A stretch of 64,000 bases of DNA from Arabidopsis thaliana (taxonomy: Eukaryota; Streptophyta; Magnoliopsida; Brassicales; Brassicaceae): the NCBI RefSeq assembly GCF_000001735.4, contig NC_003076.8, forward strand, positions 4,154,001 to 4,218,000, given 5' to 3'. Shown one piece after another: positions 1 to 12,754 of the stretch. The notes under the pieces were generated by a model. That model saw only the letters and a list, made by a program, of their open reading frames with translations. It ran no database searches and was not told where the DNA came from. A program made the position numbers and the translations under genes. How positions within the stretch are numbered: position 1 is the first letter of the stretch; every line of letters begins with the position of its first letter.

Positions 1-567
1 AGTGGTCTCGTTCATTGGCTCCACGACGGGTTTAGAATCCTTATCACCATTATCCGTGACCCGAAGAGCCGGTTTACTATCCGAATCAGTGACCCGACGA
101 CCCGGTTTCTCTTTCTTCTTACCTCTCTTAGATTTGCTCCGAGAAGCAGAGTTTTCTTCACCGTGATGATTCTCGAAAGCTTCGATGATTTCATGGATAA
201 GCTCACGATTCGGCGAAGAATCCCAACGAAACCAGTAGTTAGTGTAACAATCGAAACACTCACAATCGAAAACTGGTGGCTTGTGATTTTTGCTAGATTT
301 GTTGCTCTTCTTCTTCGTCTTATTCTTTGAAGAAGAGTTTCCTCTATCGGAAATGGTGGTTCCTCTTGTGATTAAGTAAGCAAGAACCTCTCTTTCTTCA
401 GAGGAGAGAACAGAAACAAGAACCAAAATCGTCGCTGGAAGAAGCTTCAACACAGAGAGAGAATCATCATCTTCTTCGTTGAGATGGTTCGAAGAAGAAG
501 AAGATGATGAAGATTGAGGAGGAGGAGGAGGAGATGGATAAACTTTTCCTTTCTTCTTCATTTTCAT
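1..567 (-). CDS. Plant-specific Cys-rich protein of unknown function (5' part, cut by window edge)
   Basis: The frame is open on the minus strand from an ATG at 567-565 to the window edge, about 189 codons, so the C-terminus is missing. The N-terminus has a Lys-rich start, six prolines in a row and a Ser run, followed by a hydrophobic stretch around residues 45-58. The centre holds a block that reads CECFDCYTNYWFRWDSSPNR followed by ELIHEIIEAFE. I recognise this CxCFDCY...WDSSPNR block from a small plant family with no assigned function. Downstream of it the protein is Lys/Arg/Ser-rich and may be nuclear, which is inference. No intron is seen in the visible part. From gene order it would be AT5G13090 of Arabidopsis (recall, not searched). 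Confidence 0.75.
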   Translation of the reverse strand, partial: MKMKKKGKVYPSPPPPPQSSSSSSSSNHLNEEDDDSLSVLKLLPATILVLVSVLSSEEREVLAYLITRGTTISDRGNSSSKNKTKKKSNKSSKNHKPPVFDCECFDCYTNYWFRWDSSPNRELIHEIIEAFENHHGEENSASRSKSKRGKKKEKPGRRVTDSDSKPALRVTDNGDKDSKPVVEPMNETT

Positions 568-2083
568 GGTTTTTCTTGGGAGAGACGATGATGATGAAGA
601 ACAGTTTTTTTTTTCTTTTTTCTATGCCTTTACCAATGTCAGTGGAGAGAAGATTTATTTATTTTATTTTTTAGATAAGTGAAGACATAAAATAATTATT
701 TAAGAAATTTGGACTCCAATTATACGGCCCACCTTTATTTTTTCTTTCTATAAACCAATTTATGTAAGTTCTTGCTTTTTTCTTTCCATACTTTTTTTTG
801 TGTGTTTCGTCGTATTCTTTGGATACGACTGAAAAATAAAGATAAAACTTACCACATTTATGTGTTTTTTTCTTAATACAACTGTTTATTCGTTCATGTA
901 TATACAGAAATTTACTATTTTTATGTACACTTTATACACGAGTTGATTTGAAAATTTTAATTGTATATAAGAAAGGTTGGTAAAATAATTTATAAACTCA
1001 GCATTATTTGTTATTTTTTCATGAATTTAATGCAAACTAGTGTTTATGAATGTATACAAATGTGAACAAGTCAAGTTGCGGATACTCTGGCATAGTGAAT
1101 TTGTCTTATCAATCTTTATCACTGTTTATAGAAAATGTCTTACAGAGGAATAAATGTTGTTACAGTAAATAATTTATTGAAGCTATTCATATGTTAAACG
1201 AAATAGAGGAGGTCGTTTCCAATTTTTTTTAATACATTTTGGGATCTTTATTATTTTCAAGAAGAATGTGTTAAATACTTAAACACGTACTATTGATTAC
1301 ACATATCTTCTGTTTTTGTTTGTTATCTCGGTCATCAATCATAGTGTCTGCATAAGTGCATATGATATGAGAGACCATTGAACATTTTTTGCTAATAGGT
1401 TCTTAATTTCTTAGCAGCAAATCTATTAAAAAATTTAAGCTTTACCTTACCAAGATTCCAAATCATTCATTCAGAGCTGCTCCTAATGATTAGCTTGTCT
1501 TCTCAAAGATGCTCTTTATCCTTTTTGAGATTCGGATGGATTTGAGTACAGTATTTAATATATGTACCTGGGCTATTGGGGCATAAAAATAGGCCCATGT
1601 ATATATGGGCTTTCAATATTAAAACCCATCTTTACTCTGATCACATATCCAATAGAAATTTTGTAAAACTTAAATGTGACTGGGCATAAATTTGGCATTG
1701 GCCTTCAACTATAGGGAACCTAAGATCTTCACTGACGACATCCATCAACTCAGTCATATTTCTACAACATTATAAGTCCATTACAACATTCTCAACTCGG
1801 AAATAAATGCTCTTTTGGCTTTCATAATCGATCTTGCCATCTAAAACAATCGGATTCACTAAACTATTTTCGATTAAAAGAGCCACTTCAAAACTTGGAT
1901 ATGAAATACACATGAAAAATATTTAGTTGCTACTACTTCAATTCGATATTTTGTACAAGATTAAAAACAAAGACAAAAAAAACAGTTCTCATTTTATTTC
2001 ATTTGATGTATACATTATTAGGAGTTTTATCCCTATATTATAACATTAACTCTGGATCTTTATTCTACAACTTCTTGTCCTTA

Positions 2084-2133
2084 AGGTTATTCAACCAATT
2101 TTTTTTTTTTCATCAGGTTATTCAACCAATTTT
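2084..2133. repeat. Short direct repeat
   Basis: A 19-bp segment beginning AGGTTATTCAACCAATT occurs at 2084-2102 and again at 2115-2133, separated by a T-run. It looks like a small local duplication. No function is apparent. Confidence 0.6.
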
Positions 2134-2562
2134 TAACACTCGAATAGGCTAAAAAGGGGAAGACCAAAAGATTTCCTTTTTACTAGCCGTTATAGGTAAA
2201 AAATACCGTTCCCGTACTTTAACGCGCGATTCACGACGTTATTCACGCCGTCCAAGACAAATCAGCACATGTGGCGCAGCTCGCCCCATCCCTGACACAA
2301 CTCATACGTGTGAGCGAGCTCTCTCATTGGTCCAATCCGTTACTAAAAGCTGATGTGTCTCTCTATAATTGGCAATCTACCAAAAAGGAGTCACCATGTG
2401 CACGTTAGAGTATGATGCGCCAGCTAATAAAACGACAGGATTTAGTTTTAAAAAATTAAGAATTAGGGTTAATGTTTTTGAGTGGCGTGGTCCACCGGAA
2501 CACGGTCAAGCCTCAGCCATTCGTTAGTCAGAGCGGGTTAAAAGAAGCCATTTAGGTAACGC

Positions 2563-2568
2563 CACGTG
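2563..2568. promoter_or_regulatory. G-box (CACGTG)
   Basis: A CACGTG core in the context GCCACGTGTT lies about 220 bp upstream of the OTU-like start codon. G-boxes bind bHLH and bZIP factors. The presence is seen directly; any use in this promoter is inference. Confidence 0.4.
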
Positions 2569-2788
2569 TTATTCTTTCCTCTCCCGCGTTTAGTCTCCTT
2601 AGATCTGACCGTTAACTTCAACAGTCGTGTTCTCTCACCTCCCATATCTAGCCGTTGAGCCCATAACTGTACATTTCTCTCTCTCTCCTCTTCTCTGTTT
2701 CTCTCTCTTCTTCTTGCAGTTTTGGTTTGGAAGAAAGAGAACGAAGAAGACGACATCTCCAGAGTTTTTGGCAATAATCTTTTAAGAA

Positions 2789-4235
2789 ATGGGAAAGCTT
2801 TTGTGTGATTCAACGGCGACATTTCAATCTCCTTCACCAACGGTTCCTTGGAGAGAACCTTCTACAGTCGCCGTGTCTCTCGAAGATGTAGATCTTGTTG
2901 ACCAATCCGCGGCTGCTGCGGCGGTGGACGCGGTTGAGAAGACAATGGCCGCCGCAACTACCACCGCTTGGGATGAGGTTTTTGGATTGGAGGAGGCGCA
3001 AAGACGGCATCTGAGCCGGCTACACGCGAGAGGTGTGTTGTGGAAACATCCTGGTAAAGATGAATCCTCTGCTTCCGTCGTTTTCCGTCTCTCTCACGGC
3101 GGAGAGGTTTCTTCCGACGGGAACTGTTTGTTCACCGCTTCTCAGAAGGCTATGGAGGCGCGTGGGATCGACGCGCGAGATTTACGGCGGCGGACGGTGA
3201 GGAGGTTTTTGGAGGATTTCAGATCTGCTAGCGAGGAAGAGAAGGAGGTTATTACGGATGCGATTAGGCATATGTATTCGCCGGATCTGAAGAGTGGTTG
3301 GGGGATTCATATTGTCCAGGAAGAGAAGTTGTTGGCGAAAAAAGATGAACGTGAGAGTCTTGATTCCGCCATTGAAGAGCTTTTACAGATTGGGATGCAT
3401 AGGTACTTTTGCTAACTATGGACTCAGATCTGGTATCGACCTTGATGTTTTGTTTTTATGATTAGGGGAAATAGGAAGCAAAATGTAGCATTATTGTTCT
3501 TCTTGTTATGATTAAGAAAGATATAATCTTGAGGTGACATTGTGTTCTATAATTTCTAGGGTTTGTAATGTTTATTGATTACTTTTCTTCATTGCAGAGA
3601 AACTGCTGCAGAGTCAATCTATAGAGAGAGGTGTCTTCCGGTGAATGATGGACTTAGTTGGTCTAAGTACATGTCGATTTCAGGCTCAACAGAGGATGAG
3701 TATGATATCATTACCTTGCAGTATACGGAAGATGGGTTGTTATCTGTAGATGAGAACCGAGAAGGACGTGCAGCTGCGTTTGGGGATGACATAGCAATCG
3801 AGTGTCTAGCCACTGAGTTCAAACGAGAAATCTATGTGGTGAGTAGTTATCTGATGTAACAAGTTTGTTACTTTGGTTGTGTTTTTTTTTCCCAAATGAC
3901 ATCTAAGTAAAGTTGTGAAATGTTGGTGTTATAGGTGCAAGCGCATGGATCAGATGGGATGGTAGAGGAAGAGAACTGTGTGTTCTTTCTTCCTCACAAA
4001 CCAAGAAGTGAAGTTCTTGAAGTCCCAGTCTTTCTATTCATGAAAGGCACTGGTAAATAACTAAACACCATTTGATAAAAAGTCTTCAAATCTATCTCAT
4101 ATTTTTGGACTTGGTAATTACTAAACTCATCTCACTGGTTCAGGTTGGTGTGGTGGTGGAGCAGACCATTACGAGCCCTTGATAGCGAATCCATCTCCTC
4201 TGATATCTCATGAGAAAGTCGCCCTCGTTCTCTGA
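2789..4235 (+). CDS. OTU-like cysteine protease family protein
   Basis: Four exons: 2789-3402, 3598-3838, 3935-4052 and 4144-4235, giving 354 aa with continuous frame and GT-AG introns. The protein carries the hallmarks of the OTU (ovarian tumour) deubiquitinase fold. The motif SSDGNCLF at residues 108-115 supplies the catalytic Asp110/Cys113 pair of the D-G-N-C-L-F signature. ADHYEPL near residue 333 supplies the catalytic His. Between them are helices and a strand (IECLATEFKREIYVVQAHG) typical of the family. The N-terminal 60 residues are Ser/Ala-rich and low in complexity. OTU enzymes cleave ubiquitin from substrates; activity and linkage preference here are not known to me. From gene order it would be AT5G13100 (recall). 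Confidence 0.85.
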
Positions 4236-4951
4236 ATTTTGGAGCTTCTTCAAAATCACAGTTTTTGGTAGTTTTTTGTTATTGTATTGGTAGAGAGAAT
4301 CAATCATGTTAGGGAGGAGAGAGAGATGAAATTCGCTCAGGTTATTATTAGCCTGCGAGTTTGAGCTGTTTTTTTTATCAATTGTTGTAGTTTGAGAAGA
4401 AGAGTATTTGATTTTTTGTTCGTTATTGGGGATGAAAACGGGAAATTCTCTTTGTCTGTTTCAGAGTTGTGGCTGTAATGTAAAAGAGTGTAAACTCATA
4501 AGTTTTGTTTGAAATGAAAAGTTCTCAGAACAGAGCAAAATCTTCAGCTTCCAACTAAATTTGCATCAACCATAATGATCATCTACGAAAGTAGCTAAAT
4601 AGAGAAAGAAAGAAAGCATCTTTGAGAAAACGTATATTCGGAGATGTCTCTGTTATGAAAAAAAAAGAAAGAGAAAGAGAAAGCAAAAAGGTCCACTTGA
4701 GGTATTGGTTGAATTGAATATTATTTTTGTGTGCAGACGGGCTTCACGTAGCCATACCAGCACACCAGTGAGCATTTTAATTTAGACAACAAAAGACTTA
4801 ACCTTTGGGAGATCTCAAAAGGTTCTCTTATTTGCAGTATCGCCCCTTAAATCCTTTTTCGATGTTTCTTATGTTCATCATTATTTTTTAACTAAAAATC
4901 TCATCTTTAGACAACAATTCAATTTGCCATCTCTCTGTTGTATCTTTGACG
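4236..4951. other. Intergenic region upstream of G6PD2
   Basis: It contains the 3' UTR of the OTU-like gene and the promoter and leader of G6PD2. An A/G-rich tract (AAAGAAAGAGAAAGAG-like) lies at about 4660-4690. No RNA gene or open frame is seen. Confidence 0.6.
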
Positions 4952-7640
4952 ATGGCGGCTTTGTCTTCCTCCGTCACCACCCGATCATATCATTCCGGTT
5001 ATTTGGCTTCTTTCTCACCGGTTAACGGTGACCGACATCGATCACTCTCGTTCCTGTCTGCTTCTCCTCAAGGATTGAATCCTCTTGACCTCTGTGTTAG
5101 ATTCCAGAGGAAGTCTGGTCGTGCTTCTGTCTTTATGCAAGATGGTTAGTTTCATTCTATCTTTGTTTTCCGGATTAGAATTGACCAAATCTAAAACCAA
5201 GCTTATTTATTAACTGCACTTGAATCTCTGAATACAATTTCATTAGGCAATTAGGTGTCTATGTGAATTAAATGTGATATTGATATCAGTAGAAGAGGGG
5301 TTGTTCTGACATTTGGATTGGGTGTTAGGTGCAATAGTCACTAATTCAAATTCATCAGAGAGTAAAACTTCTCTTAAGGGATTGAAAGATGAGGTGCTAT
5401 CAGCTTTATCTCAAGAAGCAGCCAAGGTTGGAGTAGAATCTGATGGTCAAAGCCAGTCAACAGTTAGTATTACGGTGGTTGGAGCCTCTGGTGATCTTGC
5501 TAAGAAGAAGATTTTCCCGGCTCTTTTCGCCCTTTACTATGAAGGTTGTCTCCCTGAGGTATTGCCAAGAAGATGGTTTTCTTCTCTATGATTTGCTATT
5601 TTGATCGCCTGTGTGTGTGTTTTGCACATTAAAGTCTAGTGATTGACAATTTGATTTTGTTGTGTGGCAGCATTTTACAATATTTGGATATTCTAGGAGT
5701 AAGATGACAGATGTTGAACTTAGAAACATGGTCAGCAAAACCCTCACTTGCAGAATTGATAAGAGGTTAGCAATTGTAGCTACTGAAAAGTTTCCGGTTT
5801 TTGTTTGTCAAGACAAGTCTTTATGCTTCAATTCAGTTGGATATGGGTTTTTGAAGATAATTAACTCTGAGTATTATGTCATTGTTCCATTTGGATTTCA
5901 GGGCAAACTGTGGTGAAAAGATGGAAGAATTTCTCAAGAGATGTTTTTACCATTCTGGTCAGTATGATTCTCAGGAACATTTTACTGAATTGGATAAGAA
6001 GCTCAAGGAACATGAGGTATTGAACATTTGTTCTCTTCAAATCAGTAAACTAGAAAATTGGAGTCTACTTCTTTTACATAGTGGTTCTTATCCTTTGTAT
6101 TTCTGTAGGCTGGAAGAATCTCAAACCGCCTCTTTTATTTGTCTATCCCTCCAAATATATTTGTAGATGCTGTGAAATGTGCAAGCACTTCTGCTTCATC
6201 TGTCAATGGATGGACTAGGGTTATCGTCGAGAAACCTTTTGGTCGAGATTCTGAAACCTCGGCTGCTTTAACGAAATCCCTCAAGCAGTATTTGGAGGAA
6301 GATCAAATTTTTAGGTGAAAGATAAATGCACTTATAGCTTTGTTTTGTTGCAATGATAATACTATTGGATGCTTGGCTGATATGATATTTTGTTGCAATG
6401 ATGATACTATTGGTTGCTTGGCTGATATGATAATGAAAATGTGTTCTTACAGGATAGACCATTACCTAGGAAAGGAGCTAGTCGAGAACTTATCTGTTCT
6501 TCGATTCTCAAACCTTATATTTGAGCCGCTATGGTCAAGGCAGTACATAAGGAACGTGCAATTTATATTTTCTGAGGATTTCGGCACTGAAGGACGTGGA
6601 GGGTAAAGTGCCTGTTTACCATTATCTAGCTATTCATGTCTCTTCTGTATTGAAAGCTTATGTTTCCTTCCTGTTCTCTTTTGCTTAATTCAGGTACTTT
6701 GACAATTACGGAATAATAAGAGATATAATGCAGAATCATCTGCTTCAAATCTTAGCCCTCTTTGCCATGGAAACGCCTGTTAGTTTGGATGCAGAGGATA
6801 TCAGAAATGAAAAGGTATGATAATTTCTTTCACTTTGCAATTTGGGTTTGATTCAAGAAAACATATAATGAAAGTCTCATGCACAATTCAGGTTAAGGTG
6901 TTACGTTCAATGAGGCCAATTCGAGTTGAAGATGTGGTAATAGGACAATACAAGAGCCACACAAAGGGAGGAGTCACATATCCTGCCTACACCGATGATA
7001 AAACTGTACCAAAAGGTAGTCTGACTCCAACATTTGCAGCTGCTGCTCTTTTCATCGACAATGCAAGATGGGACGGTGTGCCCTTTTTAATGAAAGCGGG
7101 CAAAGCACTACACACCAGGAGGTAGGTACCTAGAACTTCGCACTTGTGGAATTTTGTATATTGACTCTTACTGATAAGTAAAATTACAGTGCAGAGATAA
7201 GGGTGCAGTTCAGGCATGTTCCGGGGAATTTGTATAACCGGAATACTGGTTCTGATCTTGATCAAGCTACAAATGAGCTTGTGATCCGTGTCCAACCAGA
7301 TGAAGCAATCTATTTGAAAATCAACAACAAGGTCCCTGGTTTAGGAATGAGATTAGATCGCAGTAACTTGAATCTTCTATACTCAGCAAGGTATTCAAAG
7401 GAGATACCAGATGCATATGAGAGGCTTCTGTTAGATGCAATAGAAGGAGAAAGAAGATTGTTCATAAGAAGTGACGAGCTTGATGCAGCTTGGTCGCTAT
7501 TCACTCCATTGCTTAAAGAGATTGAAGAGAAGAAGAGAATCCCTGAGTACTATCCTTATGGTAGCCGTGGTCCTGTTGGTGCTCATTATCTAGCTGCTAA
7601 ACACAAGGTGCAATGGGGTGACGTCAGTATTGACCAGTAA
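4952..7640 (+). CDS. G6PD2: Plastidic glucose-6-phosphate dehydrogenase (P2-type)
   Basis: Nine exons: 4952-5144, 5329-5558, 5671-5765, 5902-6016, 6109-6314, 6453-6602, 6694-6814, 6892-7121 and 7190-7640, giving 596 aa. It oxidises glucose-6-phosphate to 6-phosphogluconolactone and makes NADPH, the first step of the oxidative pentose phosphate pathway. Visible motifs are the NADP-binding [10 protein letters not shown] (116-125), EKPFGRDS, and the substrate site RIDHYLGKE starting at Arg280. The first roughly 60 residues are Ser/Arg-rich and acid-poor, as expected of a chloroplast transit peptide. Cys168 and Cys176, eight residues apart in [12 protein letters not shown], match the regulatory disulphide pair of plastid isoforms that are inactivated by thioredoxin in light. 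The start is chosen at the ATG in GACGATGGCG; the frame upstream lacks another ATG. Matches AT5G13110 (recall). Confidence 0.96.
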
Positions 7641-7934
7641 AACATTTTCTTGTTTGTATTCTCTTTTTTTTACATTGATAATAGATTTATCTAGGATTCA
7701 AGCTTTTTCTACGCCTCTTTTTACAGCTTTAATTTGTGCAATTTGGTTATGTACCATTTAATAAATAAATAAACCAAAGGGGTTTCTCTTATTCTCTACA
7801 AGGAAAATGTCTTCTTTTTATGGTGTGCTCTTCTAGTATTCAGAGATATCTTGTATCTAGAAAAGGTTGACCAAAAAGAAAGAACACTAAAATACAAACA
7901 TGTGATAGGTACAAGTAATTATATTGTTCATTAA
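7641..7934. other. 3' flank of G6PD2
   Basis: AT-rich sequence after the G6PD2 stop, with AATAAATAAATAAA at about 7760-7772 that could serve as a near-upstream polyadenylation element. Nothing else is seen. Confidence 0.4.
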
Positions 7935-7983
7935 TCTGAAAGCAGACTTTATATACAAATTGATCGGATACATGTTCAACAAG

Positions 7984-8050
7984 TCCGCTGTAGCACACAT
8001 GCCAATTTCACAACAGAATTTGAAATCCGGGCTCAAACCTCGGCAGCGTA
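7984..8050 (+). pseudogene. tRNA-like sequence, copy 1
   Basis: 67 nt. The 5' end TCCGCTG faces CAGCGTA, so one acceptor pair is lost. The T-arm-like hairpin has stem CCGGG/CTCGG with a 7-nt loop CTCAAAC and one G-U pair. TTTTT follows within 10 nt. The normal D-arm is not recognisable and the central loop is 12 nt, so this is not a standard functional tRNA. Confidence 0.5.
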
Positions 8051-8130
8051 ATACTTTTTGGTTCAATTAGTTAGTTTTCAATAAGATATCAGACTTTAAA
8101 TACAAATCACTCATATACAAAACCAAAAAG

Positions 8131-8197
8131 TCCGCTGTAGCACACAGGCCAATTTCACTACTCAATATGAAATCCGGGATCAAACCCCGGCAGCGGA
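8131..8197 (+). pseudogene. tRNA-like sequence, copy 2 (best preserved)
   Basis: 67 nt with a perfect 7-bp acceptor stem (TCCGCTG/CAGCGGA) and a perfect 5-bp T-stem (CCGGG/CCCGG) around loop ATCAAAC. The T-arm contains a B-box-like GATCAAACC and the 5' part an A-box-like TAGCACACAGG. A central ATTTC/GAAAT stem has a 12-nt loop. Stem sequence resembles plant tRNA-Glu (TCCGTTG/CAACGGA) with one covarying pair changed. Assignment to tRNA-Glu ancestry is inference. Confidence 0.55.
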
Positions 8198-8278
8198 ATA
8201 CTTATTATTTTAATTAGTATTGTTTTCAATAAGATATCAGACTTTAAAAACAAATCCCTCGTATATAAATCAAACAAG

Positions 8279-8345
8279 TCCGCTGTAGCACACAGGCCAA
8301 TTTCACTACTCAAAATGAAATCCGGGATCAAATCCGGGCAGCGGA
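8279..8345 (+). pseudogene. tRNA-like sequence, copy 3
   Basis: 67 nt with a perfect 7-bp acceptor stem. The T-stem has one mismatch (CCGGG/CCGGG, loop ATCAAAT). The ATTTC/GAAAT central stem is kept. A T6 run follows within 5 nt of the end. Confidence 0.5.
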
Positions 8346-8431
8346 ATATTTTTTGTTTCAATTGTTGTTCTTACTTTTTTATGAAGAGATCGGACTTTAA
8401 ATACAAATTGCTCGTATACCAAACCAACAAA

Positions 8432-8587
8432 TCCGCTGTATTACACAGACCAATTTCACAACTGCATCGACTACTCTTGAATCTTCAGATTTTGTATCTT
8501 AGTAATGCAACTGAACCGCTATAACACAATGGTTAATTTCGAAACAAACCAATGAAATGAAATATGAGTTCAACACCCGGCAGCGGA
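8432..8587 (+). pseudogene. Decayed tRNA-like copies 4 and 5
   Basis: Copy 4 (from 8432) keeps TCCGCTGTA and CAATTTCACAACT but loses its 3' half. Copy 5 (about 8514-8587) has a better A-box (TAACACAATGGTTAA), a B-box-like GAGTTCAACACC and CCGCT/AGCGG as the remaining acceptor pairing. Its core is longer than those of copies 1-3. Confidence 0.4.
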
Positions 8588-8713
8588 ATACTATTTCTTT
8601 CTTAAATTTTTGGAAGAAGGGGATACAAATCCATTACACAAAAGAAAGGGTTGTAAAATGCAAAAACAAGCTCCATCTCATGTCTACAAGATTTTGGTTA
8701 AATGATCTTACTT

Positions 8714-10720
<2,007 letters not shown>

Positions 10721-12754
10721 TGGAGCTCAAAACTCTTGCTCGCGTTTGTTGGCAAAAATGGTAGGTGAAGGTGAAGGTGACGATGAGCGAGTGATAGCAC
10801 GAAAGAGTCTGAGAAATACATTCCATGGTTATTTACAGTTATGCCCCTGCCGGTTACGTGGCTTCGCATCGAGTCAATTTTGAGTGGGTCAGGTCAGCCG
10901 ATCCTATGAAGCATATTTACCTGTGCAAAGTGCAAACAAAGAAAAACTCATCGTATCAAAATGACACTAATCTCATAAACTAAAATACAAACCTACTATA
11001 AGAAAATAGTGTGTTCACTATTTCTGATATTTATTTAATATAAGAAAATAAAACCATAAATACAAATCAAAAATATTTTTTCAAAACAAAATATGCATCG
11101 CGCGGAAATTAACCGAGTCATATAAAAAAATTATAAATTAATACAGTTATAAGATTATATGTTGTCATTCATTACGGAAATAGAAGGTAGAGTTGATCTT
11201 GGGCTCAAGCAAGTAAAAGGCATCAACAATATTTATATAGTAGTAAACGACATCAATTTTTTTGTACCATGTATAATTTAACGGTTAAACGAAATATAGT
11301 TCAGTGTTAATTCCGTATAACATGAATTGGTAACATGCTCAATTCTCAAGACTGATTATTTGCAATTTTTTTAAAAAAATTGGGCTTTAAGCTTTTTAAA
11401 AAAAATCTAACTTCATGTTTTAATCCATATTATTGATACAAATTTTCTCTTAAAATTAGTATTTATATGGTAAAATTTTGAAAACATATTGGAAATTTCT
11501 TAGAAGTTACAAAAGTTTAGTGACAATATGACGAAATTTTTCGATGAACAGTTCTAAAAAACAACAAAATTGTGTAAATCTAAAGAATATTTATTTCAAA
11601 AAGGGAGAAAAAGAGGGAATGTCATTTGTTACTAAACAAAATGTAATAAAGTTATAGTAGAGAGGCTTTAGAGCAAGTTAAAACTAATTAAACCTTGTAT
11701 CTGAGACCAACTCCAACGGCAGCCTCTAAGGGGCTTTTGAGGGTTGGTCCCTTGAATTATATAGCCCAAAATAAATTAGAAATCAGTTTAATTGAGAGGG
11801 TTGTTTCTCTCTTACGGTATTTTTCAAACAACAAAGGGACCCTACATGGCAAACTTCTATTGGTGGAGAGGGAAGAGAAGGAAAAATATGACCCAATTTT
11901 TTTCTTTTCATTTCGGTTGAATTGTTTTCATTTCGTTATTTCCATTTACGATGGCGATGTCAATGTTGATGAAAGATGATATGTGTCGAGCTCCTCATCA
12001 TAGGGCGTAATAATCAAATCAAAGACTAAATTGAAAAAAATCGTTTGGTGCATCTAAATTCATACTACCAGAATCAACCATCTCTTCACAAGTTATTTTA
12101 ACTACTCTACAGATATGTCTTCAAATCTCGGTAATTTTATGGTCTCTCGTGCTCGAGTTCGTGATCGGGCTATGCATCAACAATTGAAAGGTGATTTGGT
12201 TGAGCATATATAACACAAATTTGGTGGGAATCAAACTAACTACTAATTGTTATTCCGATTCTCAATATTCATTTCTTGTAGGTTTAAAATTTTAGTATTT
12301 GTATTAATTATTAAATTTTATAAAATAGAATATTTATAATTTTCATTTTAATAATATTTTTTACTATAAGAAACTCACTAAAAATTTCTACCATTAAACC
12401 AAGAAAAATTAAGAGACCAACAAAATCTCTTAAATTCAAATCTCAAATTTTAAAATTAAAAAAATTGGAAAAAACCTATTAAAAGTTTAACCATTAGGGT
12501 TGCTCTAATAACACAGATGGGCCTGTGAGTTACGAAATTGGGGCCGGGAAGCTGGACGGTTTTATTTGTAAGTCGCGCCACTCACTTTTCTATAAAGACG
12601 CTCCCACTACTTGAAGAGTCTGTGTGTCGTGCGTGTCTCACGTCTCTCTCTCCTCTCTCCCACTTCAAGCTGCTTCAAAACCCTAGAAGCTTCTACTGCA
12701 ACCACGGATTCTTCTCAAATCAAGTCCAATAAACCACTGTTAGTGATCGGAGAC
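10721..12754. other. Intergenic region upstream of CYP20-2 and MORC5 (2 kb)
   Basis: Divergent genes flank this stretch, so both promoters lie here. About 840 bp of it (11668-12508) looks like a non-autonomous transposon and is listed separately. The sequence just upstream of MORC5 (12540-12660) is GC-richer. The small open frames at 11695-11979 and 12538-12732 have no recognisable content. Confidence 0.5.
11668..12508. mobile_element. Candidate MITE-like non-autonomous DNA element
   Basis: The left edge TTAGAGCAA (11668-11676) is mirrored by TTGCTCTAA (12500-12508). Beyond these nine bases the inverted similarity continues imperfectly (TTAAAC on both arms). The interior is AT-rich without coding capacity. 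Near the left end GACCAAC and GTTGGTC at about 11705-11750 form a further inverted pair. Flanks suggest a TA or TWA target duplication. The ends are short, so the boundaries and class (Stowaway or Harbinger type) are uncertain. Confidence 0.35.

Larger units (their letters stand above)
568..2788. other. Intergenic region between divergent genes (2.2 kb)
   Basis: No convincing coding frame is present. The region serves as upstream sequence for both the Cys-rich gene (minus) and the OTU-like gene (plus). It holds a G-box core CACGTG at 2563-2568, about 220 bp before the OTU-like start. A CT-rich leader lies near 2675-2715. A short direct repeat lies at 2084-2133. Several GGCCCA-type motifs (site II-like) occur near 1590-1610. 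Most of the remainder is AT-rich without recognisable features. Confidence 0.6.
7935..8590 (+). repeat. Tandem array of about 148-bp units, each with a tRNA-like sequence
   Basis: Four to five degenerate copies follow each other with spacings of 147, 148 and 153 bp between the first four tRNA-like starts (7984, 8131, 8279, 8432). Each unit joins a 67-nt tRNA-like core to a spacer containing a shared segment (ATAAGATATCAGACTTTAAA and relatives). The cores begin TCCGCTG and end CAGCGGA, which pair as a 7-bp acceptor stem. Before the end lies a 17-nt T-arm-like hairpin. A short T-run follows most cores and could act as a Pol III terminator. The block lies in the gap between the convergent G6PD2 and CYP20-2 genes. 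Confidence 0.75.

Noticed and set aside
6340-6452. Repeated GGATGCTTGGCTGATATGAT-like sequence in a G6PD2 intron
   Set aside because: It is a short imperfect duplication of about 50 bp within the intron (TTTTGTTGCAATGATAATACT and next copy), without coding or regulatory meaning that I can support.
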